Shown here piece by piece: positions 1 to 9,731 of a stretch of DNA of 64,000 nt (position 1 is the first letter of the stretch; each line of letters opens with the position of its first letter). The position numbers and the translations under genes were made by a program. This DNA comes from Pedobacter caeni. GTDB taxonomy: Bacteria; Bacteroidota; Bacteroidia; Sphingobacteriales; Sphingobacteriaceae. The notes beneath the pieces are model-generated. The model was not told where the DNA came from. It ran no database searches and worked only from the letters and a program-made list of their open reading frames with translations. Location of the stretch: contig NZ_FQUQ01000002.1 of assembly GCF_900129215.1 (NCBI RefSeq), positions 744,001-808,000 on the forward strand, in the 5' to 3' direction.

Positions 1-905
1 TGTGCCAGCAGTTGCCATGGAACGATATTGGCATGGTGTTCCAGATGGGTAAGGATGATTTCATCGTCCTGCTGCAGGTATTGTTCGCCCCAGCTGCCAG
101 CCACAAGATTGATGGCTTCGGTGGTTCCTCTTACAAATATGATCTCATTTGCGGAACGGGCATTGATGAAATTCTGAACCTTTTGTCTGGCTCCTTCGTA
201 TGCATCAGTGGAACGGGCAGCCAGTTCATGTGCAGCGCGATGAATGTTGGAGTTCTCATGCTGGTAAAAGTAACTTAAGCGTTCAATTACCTGTCGCGGT
301 TTCTGTGTTGTAGCAGCATTGTCCAGCCAGATCAGTGATTTGCCGTTTACCTGTTCCGAAAGAATAGGAAAATCGTTCCTCAGCAGGTTTACCTGGAAAG
401 CAGGTTGTGTTGTTCCATTGGAGAACTGATTTTCGGAGGCAAAATAATAAGCATGTTCATTGAGTATGCCGGAAGGAGTAAAGGGAAACTGAGCAGAAGG
501 GCTGTAGATATTGACACTGGCGAGGGCCTGTTTCAATTGTTGCTCAAATGGTTGTTCGGATTCATAGGGGAGCGCAAGGGCCGGGGACTTGCTGCCCGGT
601 TGCAAACCTGATACCCCTCCGCTTCCGGAAGTAGAGGCCGGAATGTGCCCCAGGCCTAATCCATTGGAATCCGGCAGACTGGTCTGAGGAGCACTGAGGT
701 CTACTGCATTGCCCTGATAAATGGCAGAAGAAGGAAGTCCGTTGCTGTTTCTTTGGGCAATATCATGATGCTGAGGCAGAATTTCTTCGGATGGTACAGG
801 GCCACTGAGGTATCCTCCCGGTAAGGCAGAAAAAAGTTCATTGGCCAGTTTTTCTAATGCACGGACATCCGGAAGCCCTGTCGGATTATTAATTGCATCG
901 CTCAT
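1..905 (-). CDS. Family 2A encapsulin cargo: SufS-type cysteine desulfurase with long N-terminal targeting region (partial, C-terminus beyond left edge)
   Basis: PLP-dependent enzyme expected to take sulfur from L-cysteine, giving alanine and a protein persulfide. Only the first 301 residues are in the window. Residues 1 to about 170 are low-complexity and rich in Pro, Ser, Gly and Gln, as in the disordered extensions that load desulfurases into family 2A encapsulins. The SufS-type fold starts near residue 172: LDNAATTQKP (194-203), a SNIHRAAHELA segment (about 219-229), GTTEAINLV (260-268) and LEHHANIVPWQ (288-298), where the His stacks on PLP. The PLP lysine and catalytic cysteine lie outside the window. 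The ATG is 3 nt after the stop of the shell gene, so the two are almost certainly co-transcribed. The assignment rests on the core motifs plus the neighbour; it is secure. Confidence 0.93.
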   Translation of the reverse strand, partial: MSDAINNPTGLPDVRALEKLANELFSALPGGYLSGPVPSEEILPQHHDIAQRNSNGLPSSAIYQGNAVDLSAPQTSLPDSNGLGLGHIPASTSGSGGVSGLQPGSKSPALALPYESEQPFEQQLKQALASVNIYSPSAQFPFTPSGILNEHAYYFASENQFSNGTTQPAFQVNLLRNDFPILSEQVNGKSLIWLDNAATTQKPRQVIERLSYFYQHENSNIHRAAHELAARSTDAYEGARQKVQNFINARSANEIIFVRGTTEAINLVAGSWGEQYLQQDDEIILTHLEHHANIVPWQLLA

Positions 906-908
906 AAC

Positions 909-1835
909 CTAGTATTTATACTCGTGATACTTATTGATTTCTACACCTTCCAATACCGCAATGGCATCATCTGCCAATACTGCCAATGAGCAATATAGAG
1001 AAACAAGGTAGGAGGCAATGGCTTTTTCATTGATGCCCATGAAGCGGACAGAGAGACCGGGCGATTGCTCACCAGGCAGGTCAGGCTGATATAAACCCAC
1101 AACCCCTTGTCTGCTTTCTCCGGTCCGGATGAGTAATATTTTGCTCTTGTTATTTTCTATAGGAACTTTATCTGAAGGGATTAAGGGAATTCCCCTCCAG
1201 GTAATAAATTGTGATCCAAATAAAGAAACTGTTGGTGGAGGTACGCCCCGGCGGGTACATTCACGGCCAAAGGCTGCAATGGTTAAAGGATGGAGCAGGA
1301 AAAAACCAGGTTCTTTCCATACTTTGGTAATGAGTTCATCCAGGTCGTCCGGAGTAGGGGCACCAGTGCGTGTCTTGATGCGCTGAGATGGGGCAATGCT
1401 GTTCAATAACCCGTATTCTTTGTTATTAATGAGCTCGCTTTCCTGACGTTCTTTAATGGCTTCAATGGTTAAACGTAACTGCTCACTGATCTGGTTGTAG
1501 GGTTTGCTGTAAAGATCTGATACCCTGGTATGCACATCAAGCACAGTGTTTACGGCGCTCAATAAGTACTCCCGGGGCTGTTCTACATAATCCACAAAGG
1601 TATTCGGCAATACCCGTTCATCGCGGTTAGAGCAGTCGACATCTACAGATTCTCCTTCTTTTACTCTGTTGACCCTGTAAATTCCGGATTCAACAGGATT
1701 CCAGCTTAGTAAATGTGGGAGCCAGCGTGGGGTGATCCAGGGGGCTTGTGGTACGGTACGGGTAGCAATGGCCAATGGCCTTGCTGCTACATCACTTAGT
1801 GCGGTTTGCTGAGCATTTTTAACTTGTCCTGCCAT
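909..1835 (-). CDS. Family 2A encapsulin nanocompartment shell protein (SrpI-like)
   Basis: A 308-residue HK97-fold shell protein that self-assembles into a protein compartment. Family 2A hallmarks are visible: an N-terminal arm (LSDVAARPLAIATRTVPQ, residues 13-30), then ITPRWLPHLLSWNPVESGIYRVN and LPNTFVDYVEQPREY. Length and opening resemble the Synechococcus SrpI group. Family 2A shells package cysteine desulfurase, and this gene is directly followed, 3 nt later, by such an enzyme with a disordered N-terminal extension. Known members are linked to sulfur starvation or sulfur storage; that role here is inferred. The serine acetyltransferase and rhodanese genes often found beside such operons are not in the visible part. 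The ATG is preceded by about 260 nt of non-coding DNA up to a tRNA-like gene. Confidence 0.93.
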   Translation of the reverse strand: MAGQVKNAQQTALSDVAARPLAIATRTVPQAPWITPRWLPHLLSWNPVESGIYRVNRVKEGESVDVDCSNRDERVLPNTFVDYVEQPREYLLSAVNTVLDVHTRVSDLYSKPYNQISEQLRLTIEAIKERQESELINNKEYGLLNSIAPSQRIKTRTGAPTPDDLDELITKVWKEPGFFLLHPLTIAAFGRECTRRGVPPPTVSLFGSQFITWRGIPLIPSDKVPIENNKSKILLIRTGESRQGVVGLYQPDLPGEQSPGLSVRFMGINEKAIASYLVSLYCSLAVLADDAIAVLEGVEINKYHEYKY

Positions 1836-1886
1836 AGTATATCATTTGTTTTTTAAAAGGTTTGCAATGCGGTCCGTAGTCAAACT

Positions 1887-1914
1887 AAAGGCTATCCGAT
1901 GAGAGATAGCCTTT
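1887..1914 (-). terminator. Perfect 10-bp hairpin upstream of the encapsulin gene
   Basis: AAAGGCTATC (1887-1896) and GATAGCCTTT (1905-1914) pair perfectly around an 8-nt loop. It lies between the tRNA-like gene and the encapsulin start, both on the minus strand. It could end the tRNA-like transcript or form the encapsulin 5' leader. The following T-run is short, so intrinsic termination is only possible. Confidence 0.45.
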
Positions 1915-2094
1915 AATAACCAAAGTGTAAATTAAACGAGTACTTAAATGTTTGTGCTTCGCAGCATGAAACCTTAAAAATTAGCTGGCAATGAGTAAAC
2001 CAGCTGCTTTTGCGCCAGACTGAGCATCTGACTAAAATTTAAACAAAACATGGAAAAGTTTAAGCTAAGTCTGAAGACCTTTGCTACCACTTAG

Positions 2095-2165
2095 ACGTCA
2101 TGAGCGGAATCGAACCGCCATTCCGGGTTTATGAAACCCTTGCCTCGCCACTCGGCCACATGACT
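2095..2165 (-). tRNA. tRNA-like gene with CAU anticodon (degenerate acceptor end)
   Basis: Reading the minus strand, all cloverleaf parts appear: a 7-bp acceptor with an A-G mismatch at pair 1-72 and six good pairs, T8-G9, a 3-bp D stem GCC/GGC with loop GAGTGGCGA, an anticodon stem GGGT/ACCC with loop TTCATAA (anticodon CAT), a 4-nt variable loop, and a T stem with canonical loop TTCGATT. CCA is not encoded. The D arm (TGGCCGAGTGG) resembles class II Ser/Leu tRNAs while the variable loop is short. CAU could mean Met or lysidine-modified Ile2. The mismatch suggests a divergent extra copy or a relic. Confidence 0.6.
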
Positions 2166-2370
2166 ATATCTGAACAGCTTTCCTGCTGTTGTTGAGACAA
2201 ATATATATAATGTCTATCAAATTAGTAGTATTTATTTGTATTTTTATTTTTAATCCTTATGTTTACAGTATTAAGCACGTTCAAGGGGTCGTAGAGCTAA
2301 TGTTTTATTATTTTTTGATTTTAAGCTTGAGACAGATAACTTAGAAAAAACAAATTAATTAAAAAGAACC

Positions 2371-2550
2371 ATGAGTAAATTCGCAAAACTAAAAGAAGTA
2401 GTAGCTGCAACAGAAGCAGACGTAGAAAAATTTTATAACGGTGGTAACAGTGCTGCTGGTACCAGGGTCCGTAAAGCTTTACAGGAGATCAAAGGTCTTG
2501 CTCAGGAGATCCGTACAGAGATCACAGAAAAGAAAAACGCTGCAAAATAA
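2371..2550 (+). CDS. Histone H1-like protein (Bacteroidota Hc1 family)
   Basis: A 59-residue, Lys/Ala-rich protein: it opens MSKFAKLKEVVAATEADVEK, has FYNGGNSAAGTRVRKALQE in the middle and ends EITEKKNAAK. This matches the short single-helix histone H1-like proteins common in Bacteroidota, thought to bind and compact DNA. It is predicted to be almost fully helical with no signal peptide. It is a lone gene, with a purine-rich AAAAAGAACC just before the ATG and two inverted repeats downstream. Family recognition is good; the cellular role is known only in general terms. Confidence 0.85.
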   Translation: MSKFAKLKEVVAATEADVEKFYNGGNSAAGTRVRKALQEIKGLAQEIRTEITEKKNAAK

Positions 2551-2567
2551 CAGGCGGCTCAGCATCA

Positions 2568-2591
2568 CCCGATCGTTAGCTAACGGTCGGG
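2568..2591 (+). terminator. Hairpin after the histone H1-like gene
   Basis: CCCGATCGTTA (2568-2578) pairs with TAACGGTCGGG (2581-2591), 11 bp with one G-T wobble and a minimal loop, 17 nt after the stop codon. The downstream sequence is only weakly T-rich, so this is a transcription end or RNA-stabilising hairpin rather than a textbook terminator. Confidence 0.5.
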
Positions 2592-2608
2592 AAACTGTTT
2601 GATTCAAA

Positions 2609-4881
<2,273 letters not shown>

Positions 4882-4919
4882 AAATCAGGTATTCACAAAT
4901 TATTGTCCAAAATTGCGCA

Positions 4920-4954
4920 GCCCTCAAAATTATTTGAATTTTGAGGGCTTTTTT
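4920..4954 (+). terminator. Intrinsic terminator of the GH97 gene
   Basis: GCCCTCAAAATT (4920-4931) and AATTTTGAGGGC (4937-4948) form a perfect 12-bp stem with a 5-nt loop, followed by TTTTTT. It stands between the convergent GH97 and ChaN-like genes. The plus-strand T-run makes it a classic Rho-independent terminator. Confidence 0.9.
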
Positions 4955-4983
4955 ATGCTCGGGTTCAGGAAAGAGGACTTTAT

Positions 4984-6171
4984 TTAGGGCGCTATAAATT
5001 TGGAAGCACTGACGGTTGGAACAACAACAAGCAGGTCATAGCCTTTGATGATTCTTGACAGGGTCACATTTTTCACATTGATTTTTCCTTCCTGTATGGC
5101 CCTCCTGATGGCACTGAGGTCCAGACAATGCCATTGTTCTCCATCAACGGCGGCTAACAAAGGCTTTAGTGATTTTATGATACTGCTTTGTTCGTCTATT
5201 TTTTCGTCAGGAAAGCCTTTAAAGGGAGAGGCCTGAGTTCCTTTTGTACCCAGGATCATCAAGTGTAAAGAACCGGAGAATTCGCTGTCAGCAATATTGT
5301 TTACCAGATTGCCGATATCATAAATCTCCAGCAAACTTTCCCCTTTTGCCAGGTGATTTGCCCCATATTTGAAAAGGTTCTTTTTTCCCTGCCATTCACT
5401 GAGCTTGCTCATCAGTCGGTTTTTCATGAGTTGAATCCTCAGGTGATGGCTGCCCGATTTGTATATCTTTGCACTCAGCTGGAGTGCAGCAATGATTTCC
5501 TGCTCTTCCTTACTCAGCTTTAGACCGGATAATTCTGTTACCTTTTTATCGAAATCATCAGTAACGAGGTAAAAAGGCTTGCTCTGGTCTTTCAGAAAGT
5601 TTTCAAAGTATATTTTTGAGTTGGTTTCAATGTCCTGATACAGCGCTTTAGCTCTTTTATTTTTTGTTGATCTTTTGAGCTCATTACAGATCAGGCGGTC
5701 TCCAATCAATAAAATCTGATCTGTACCCTGTATTTTGGTATTTGCTTTGGTTAATTCTTTGAGCAGTTCAAACTCCGGATTAAAGGCATAAAAGGAAAAG
5801 GTTTCACCGTACTCGTTCAGGTATTTTTGTAAAGCAACAGCAGATAAGGTTTTAATTTTATCCTGTAAGATCCGGGCAGTAAATGGGTCTATTTCACAAA
5901 AAAAGTGATCAAACTTTATTTCAGAAGCGATAGCAGAAGTAAAATAAGGGGTCTCATTTGTAAAATGATCTTCCCCGATCAGTACATTCGGACTGGCCTT
6001 TGCCTGGGTGATGATCTTATCCCAGCCAGGCCCTTTAAAGCTGTTGAATTCTTTTACAAAAACGCTTACATTTTTTAGCGCTGATGCGGTAATCAGGCTG
6101 TCTTGTGCAAAGGAATTCAGGCCCCAAAAAAGAATGGAGAATACAAGGGGTAAGATGGTGATTTTTTTCAT
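4984..6171 (-). CDS. Secreted protein of the ChaN/erythromycin-esterase-like (TraB/TIKI) superfamily
   Basis: A 395-residue protein with a signal peptide (hydrophobic to about residue 22, cut after NSFA). NVLIGEDHFTNETPYFTSAI (about residues 62-81) resembles the GE-H-x-x-E active-site signature of the erythromycin esterase/ChaN/TIKI superfamily, and FKYGANHLAKGESL (about 270) matches the later conserved G-x-N-H segment. Members include heme-binding and peptidase-like proteins; the substrate here cannot be told. It lies 62 nt downstream of the dioxygenase-like lipoprotein on the same strand, so a shared transcript is possible. Superfamily assignment is moderate. Confidence 0.55.
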   Translation of the reverse strand: MKKITILPLVFSILFWGLNSFAQDSLITASALKNVSVFVKEFNSFKGPGWDKIITQAKASPNVLIGEDHFTNETPYFTSAIASEIKFDHFFCEIDPFTARILQDKIKTLSAVALQKYLNEYGETFSFYAFNPEFELLKELTKANTKIQGTDQILLIGDRLICNELKRSTKNKRAKALYQDIETNSKIYFENFLKDQSKPFYLVTDDFDKKVTELSGLKLSKEEQEIIAALQLSAKIYKSGSHHLRIQLMKNRLMSKLSEWQGKKNLFKYGANHLAKGESLLEIYDIGNLVNNIADSEFSGSLHLMILGTKGTQASPFKGFPDEKIDEQSSIIKSLKPLLAAVDGEQWHCLDLSAIRRAIQEGKINVKNVTLSRIIKGYDLLVVVPTVSASKFIAP

Positions 6172-6233
6172 GCTGAGTTTGTATCCCTATGACAAGTCCT
6201 GGCTTTCAAATGTTACAGGGATTTTTGAATTTC

Positions 6234-6914
6234 TCAGTGCTCCGGAGGATAATTGGGGATGTTGAGGCCTAGTATAATATGGTGTTTTGCAATTTGCAAA
6301 TCGCCTGAAACACTTGGTTTTAAAATGCCGCTTCCTCCACGATTTTCAAGGGACTCCCTCTTTTTTGATATGAGTAAAGGATCATCATCAAATACAAATT
6401 CATCAATATAATATTCAGTGGGGAGTTCCGGTTCTTTTATGGAGGTATGGATATGTGCAGGCTCTGAACGATCAGGATAGGTAGCAGGGCGAATGGTATA
6501 GATGGCATATTTACCTTGTTGATCGGTTTTTACCCAACCCCTGATATGACCATGGCGAAGGGCTCTTTTATCCATTCCTTTTCGGGGCGAATAATAACCT
6601 TTATTGTCAGTTTGCCAATAATAAATGACCACATCCGGAGCGGGAGTTTTACCATCACGCTTCAATACCGTTCCACTAATCAATAGCTTTTGACCTTTTT
6701 CTGCCCAGCCGGCACTGGTATCAATGGCCTTAATCTGTCTGGGCATTCCGATATACATCAATTCGCAGCCATCACAGCCGCCGCCAATGAGTTTCGCATT
6801 AGCGGTATGGTTTCTTTGTGTTTGACCCTGACAGGAGCTGAACAGCAGTACCGTAAAAAGGAGGGCGACCTCATTAACCAGGCTGAGATAATTAGTTTTC
6901 ATATGCAGTTTCAT
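6234..6914 (-). CDS. Intradiol ring-cleavage dioxygenase-like lipoprotein
   Basis: A 226-residue lipoprotein with signal and lipobox LLFSSC near residue 28. The beta-sandwich core of the protocatechuate 3,4-dioxygenase family is recognisable: ISGTVLKRDGKTPAPDVVIYYWQTD, GYYSPRKGMD, HGHIRGWVKTD and IRPATYPDRSEPAHIH. The Tyr of ATYP and the two His of AHIH match the non-heme Fe(III) ligands, with the other Tyr probably in GYYS. Classic catabolic enzymes are cytoplasmic; lipid-anchored versions like this have unknown aromatic substrates. An upstream alternative start would only lengthen the signal n-region by four residues. Possible operon with the ChaN-like gene downstream and LytTR gene 94 nt upstream. 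Confidence 0.82.
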   Translation of the reverse strand: MKLHMKTNYLSLVNEVALLFTVLLFSSCQGQTQRNHTANAKLIGGGCDGCELMYIGMPRQIKAIDTSAGWAEKGQKLLISGTVLKRDGKTPAPDVVIYYWQTDNKGYYSPRKGMDKRALRHGHIRGWVKTDQQGKYAIYTIRPATYPDRSEPAHIHTSIKEPELPTEYYIDEFVFDDDPLLISKKRESLENRGGSGILKPSVSGDLQIAKHHIILGLNIPNYPPEH

Positions 6915-7008
6915 ACAGATTTGGTTTTACTCAAAATTCTGCTTTAACTCCTGATCTGCGAAATGAAACAAGCTATCCTGAGTAGATTTTATGCCAAGCG
7001 GAGGACCT

Positions 7009-7803
7009 TCATTCCATAAGTTTCTTAAAGTCGGAAGCGTAGTTTCTGCTCAGCCGGATCTCTTCTTCATTTTTCAACAAAATATCATAATCTCCATTTA
7101 ACCTGGATTTATAGGAACGTATATGATTCACATTAACAATGGTAGATTTATGTATCCTGATGAATTGTTGCGGGTCTAATTTGTCCATCATGGATTTCAG
7201 GGATTCCCCGTGCAGGTGTTTTTTTTGTTGGGTCCGGATGGCAATATAAGGAGCGCAGCTGCTGATGTATAAGATTTCTTCCACAGCGATGCTGCTGTAA
7301 TTTCTTCCGGAGCCCACAGTGATCTTTTGAAGCTTCATTGCCGGAACTTCCTCCTGTTTTTTTTGTGTTACTTGTTGATAGCGGTAAAGAAAGGCTGCAG
7401 ACCCGTAAATCAATAAATATTTATAGGCATCTTCTGAAATTGTGTAGCCAATGACATCCTTAAATGAATAAGTATGGGTAAATAGTAATGCTGATAACAT
7501 CCAGACCAGCAAGGGGAATGCAAAAATATGAAGGATTGAAGGAAGCAGGATTGCGGGAACAAGGGAATGGACCTTTTTTAAGAAGCTGAACTGCAGGAGT
7601 AAAAGTGGTAAAAAGAGCAACCAGAAGGTTTTAAATAAAAGAGACTCGGAAAAATAAAAAGGGTAATGGTTATAGTTAGAATGCAGGAAATCCTGAAATA
7701 CAGTGAATCCGGTGATCCCGGAAATGAGCAATAAAAGAAGGGGAACCAAATGAGGTCCGGAGCGGTAATCTTGCTGGTTGGTATGAACTTTAAATAGTTG
7801 CAT
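7009..7803 (-). CDS. Membrane-anchored LytTR-family transcription regulator
   Basis: A 264-residue protein with about four hydrophobic segments in residues 20-145 (one ends LLLLLISGITGF, another contains FWLLFLPLLLLQF), then a LytTR DNA-binding domain at about 165-262 with IRIHKSTIVNVNHIRSYKSRLNGDYDILL. There is no receiver domain, so it probably senses a membrane or small-molecule signal directly. It is transcribed divergently from an AraC-type gene across a 216-bp region holding a TGTACA-centred motif and 24-bp tandem repeats. The target is unknown; the dioxygenase-like and ChaN-like genes just downstream are candidates. Confidence 0.8.
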   Translation of the reverse strand: MQLFKVHTNQQDYRSGPHLVPLLLLLISGITGFTVFQDFLHSNYNHYPFYFSESLLFKTFWLLFLPLLLLQFSFLKKVHSLVPAILLPSILHIFAFPLLVWMLSALLFTHTYSFKDVIGYTISEDAYKYLLIYGSAAFLYRYQQVTQKKQEEVPAMKLQKITVGSGRNYSSIAVEEILYISSCAPYIAIRTQQKKHLHGESLKSMMDKLDPQQFIRIHKSTIVNVNHIRSYKSRLNGDYDILLKNEEEIRLSRNYASDFKKLME

Positions 7804-7845
7804 CAGATTAAAAGATGGTCAACATAAATATACGTAAAATGAATT

Positions 7846-7865
7846 GTTCCGATTTGTACAATTTT
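7846..7865 (+). promoter_or_regulatory. TGTACA-centred motif, copy 1 (LytTR/AraC divergent region)
   Basis: A 20-bp sequence starting GTTCCGATTTGTACA here recurs with one mismatch at 8843-8862, in front of the next gene but one. It contains the palindrome TGTACA. Its two placements, upstream of the AraC gene and upstream of the gene after it, fit a binding site for that AraC regulator. Confidence 0.5.
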
Positions 7866-7913
7866 AAGAGGGATCAGCGGAATAATTTTATCCGGTAATC
7901 TTTATCCTTTGGA

Positions 7914-8009
7914 ATTGATTTATCCTGAAACTTCAGTATTGATTTTGCCTGAAACCTTAGCATTGGTTTAGCCTGAAACTTCAGTGCTGATTTCGTTTGA
8001 AAATTAGTT
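7914..8009 (+). repeat. 24-bp tandem repeats upstream of the AraC gene
   Basis: Units at 7914-7937, 7938-7961 and 7962-7985 follow the pattern ATTGATTTAGCCTGAAACTT plus four bases, with a more diverged fourth unit at 7986-8009. The array ends 10 nt before the AraC start codon. Period and position suggest a repeated regulator site or a repeated leader RNA element; slippage could change copy number. Confidence 0.75.
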
Positions 8010-8019
8010 AAATTTAAAT

Positions 8020-8832
8020 ATGGAATTCAAACACTTCCTTCCATCAGTTATCTTAAAGCCTTATGTAAGGCATTATTATAGTTTTGAATCAGATTCAGCG
8101 ATTGAATTTGACGATACCGTATTCCCCAGTGGTGATATGGAAGTGATTTTTAATCTGGGCGGAGGAACCTGGGAATCTTCTGTTAAAGACCAGTTCATTA
8201 AAACCCCGGCGATAGAGTTGTGGGGGCAGATTACAAAGCCCTTGCCGATAAAATCCAAAGGGAAACACAGCATGCTGGGCATCAAATTTTTTACCCACTC
8301 GGCAGCTTATTTTTTTAACGATGAGATTGGGGTGTTTAACGATCGGATTTTTGACCTCAGTGAGATTATGGGGACTGCTGTAAAAAAACTGCATGAGCAA
8401 CTTTTGGAAGCAACAGACTTGAATAACAGACTTGCCCTTTTGGAACAGTTTTTAATTCAGCGTCTGGTAGCTAATGAAAAAAGGGCGTTCAGAGTGGATA
8501 AAGTGGCGGATATATTGAACAGCATGAAAAGGAACCCGGAAGAAAGTAACATCAGTAACATCGCATCCAGTCATGGGATTACCTCCCGGTACCTGCAAAA
8601 GTTAATCTATCAGAATACCGGGCTCTCTCCAAAGTCATTTCATAAGATCAACAGGTTTCAGCAAAGCCTGAAACTGATTGCTAAAAATGAACAGCCTTTC
8701 ACGGCCATCGCTTATGAATGTGGTTATTTTGACCAATCGCATTTTATAAGAGATTTCAAATCATTTACCGGCATCACGCCATCTGCCTATATCGGGAACA
8801 TCACTCCTGTAAATTCACTCATGCAACCTTAA
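8020..8832 (+). CDS. AraC-family transcription regulator
   Basis: A 270-residue soluble regulator. The N-terminal about 150 residues resemble the cupin-like sensor half of the DUF6597 type (LKPYVRHYYSFESD, DTVFPSGDMEVIFNLGG, MLGIKFFTHSAAYFF). The C-terminal AraC helix-turn-helix pair spans about 165-258, with SNIASSHGITSRYLQKLIYQ and the signature ending AYECGYFDQSHFIRDFK and FTGITPSAY. The gene is preceded by 24-bp tandem repeats and followed by a PEP mutase-family gene whose upstream region shares the TGTACA motif; control of that gene is a reasonable inference. Confidence 0.88.
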   Translation: MEFKHFLPSVILKPYVRHYYSFESDSAIEFDDTVFPSGDMEVIFNLGGGTWESSVKDQFIKTPAIELWGQITKPLPIKSKGKHSMLGIKFFTHSAAYFFNDEIGVFNDRIFDLSEIMGTAVKKLHEQLLEATDLNNRLALLEQFLIQRLVANEKRAFRVDKVADILNSMKRNPEESNISNIASSHGITSRYLQKLIYQNTGLSPKSFHKINRFQQSLKLIAKNEQPFTAIAYECGYFDQSHFIRDFKSFTGITPSAYIGNITPVNSLMQP

Positions 8833-8842
8833 ATTCCCTACA

Positions 8843-8862
8843 GTTCCGGTTTGTACAATTTT
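8843..8862 (+). promoter_or_regulatory. TGTACA-centred motif, copy 2 (before the PEP mutase-like gene)
   Basis: This is a 19/20 match to the sequence at 7846-7865. It lies 18 nt before a -7 box TATCTTTG (8880-8887) upstream of the PEP mutase/isocitrate lyase-like gene, where an activator would be expected to bind. Confidence 0.5.
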
Positions 8863-8927
8863 GGGCTTTATCAGCTCAATATCTTTGTTTACAGTTAATC
8901 ATTAAACAAAAATATTAAATCTATTGT

Positions 8928-9698
8928 ATGGGAACTTTTAAAACATTTGCTGCACTACATCAGGGAACATCAGCATTTCTACTGGGGAATATATGGGATG
9001 TAAAAAGTGCAGAAATCTTCGAGGCCAATGGCTATAAAGCAATCGGGACTTCCAGTCAGGCACTGGCAAACGCTTATGGATATGCGGATGGAGAACAATT
9101 GCCTTTTGACCTTATCCTTCAACTGGCAAAAAGAGTAGTGGAACGGGTTCAGATCCCATTCTCGGTTGATCTGGAAGGAGGGTACAGCCGGAGCGTTTCC
9201 GGAATCATTGAACACATAGAAAAGTTGCATGACCTGGGCGTGGTGGGGATCAACCTGGAAGATACAGTTGCCGGTACCGCCCGGCAATTGATACCGACTA
9301 CTGATTTTCAGAAAATCCTGTCGGCAGTTGCCAGTCACATCAACCGGAATAACTTAAACGTATTTCTAAACATCCGGACAGATGCCTTCCTCCTGGGAAT
9401 GCCAGATGCCCTTAATGAAACACTCGGCCGTATTAAAATCTACGAGGATGCTGGTGCGGATGGGATTTTTGTTCCATGTATCACCAGCAAGGATGATATT
9501 ATTGAAGTGGTAAAGTCCAGCCACCTTCCCATTAATGTGATGTGCATGCCTGGATTACCTGATTTTAAACAGCTGGAAATGATCGGAGTTAAGAGAATCA
9601 GTATGGGCGGCTTCCTGTTTAACAGCATTTATGAAGAAACGGGGAAACGTTCCGCAGCCATCATCAGGGAAGGCAGTTTTTCCACTATTTTTTCCTGA
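8928..9698 (+). CDS. Isocitrate lyase/PEP mutase superfamily enzyme (2,3-dimethylmalate/oxaloacetate-lyase type)
   Basis: A 256-residue TIM-barrel enzyme of the small (about 250-residue) branch of the superfamily. It has the opening NIWDVKSAEIFEANGYKAIGTSS, the metal-binding segment SVDLEGGYS (D81, E83) and VGINLEDT (E111, D112). The KKCGH lyase motif of true isocitrate lyase is absent. Members cleave or rearrange carbon-carbon or carbon-phosphorus bonds of 2-oxo or malate-like acids; the exact substrate is unknown, and no phosphonate genes are nearby. It is followed 33 nt later by an NTF2-fold protein, probably in the same transcript, and likely controlled by the upstream AraC protein. Confidence 0.85.
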   Translation: MGTFKTFAALHQGTSAFLLGNIWDVKSAEIFEANGYKAIGTSSQALANAYGYADGEQLPFDLILQLAKRVVERVQIPFSVDLEGGYSRSVSGIIEHIEKLHDLGVVGINLEDTVAGTARQLIPTTDFQKILSAVASHINRNNLNVFLNIRTDAFLLGMPDALNETLGRIKIYEDAGADGIFVPCITSKDDIIEVVKSSHLPINVMCMPGLPDFKQLEMIGVKRISMGGFLFNSIYEETGKRSAAIIREGSFSTIFS

Positions 9699-9731
9699 AC
9701 CAGGAATATTCACCATTAAAACCTAATAAAT

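Noticed and set aside
2095..2165. tRNA gene as an attachment site of an integrated element
   Set aside because: No integrase and no repeat of the tRNA 3' end was noticed elsewhere in the window.
7914..8009. Short regular repeats that could be read as a CRISPR array
   Set aside because: The units are directly adjacent without spacers, only 3-4 copies exist, and there are no cas genes.
8928..9698. True isocitrate lyase and a glyoxylate shunt
   Set aside because: The protein is only 256 residues and lacks the KKCGH motif; no malate synthase is nearby.
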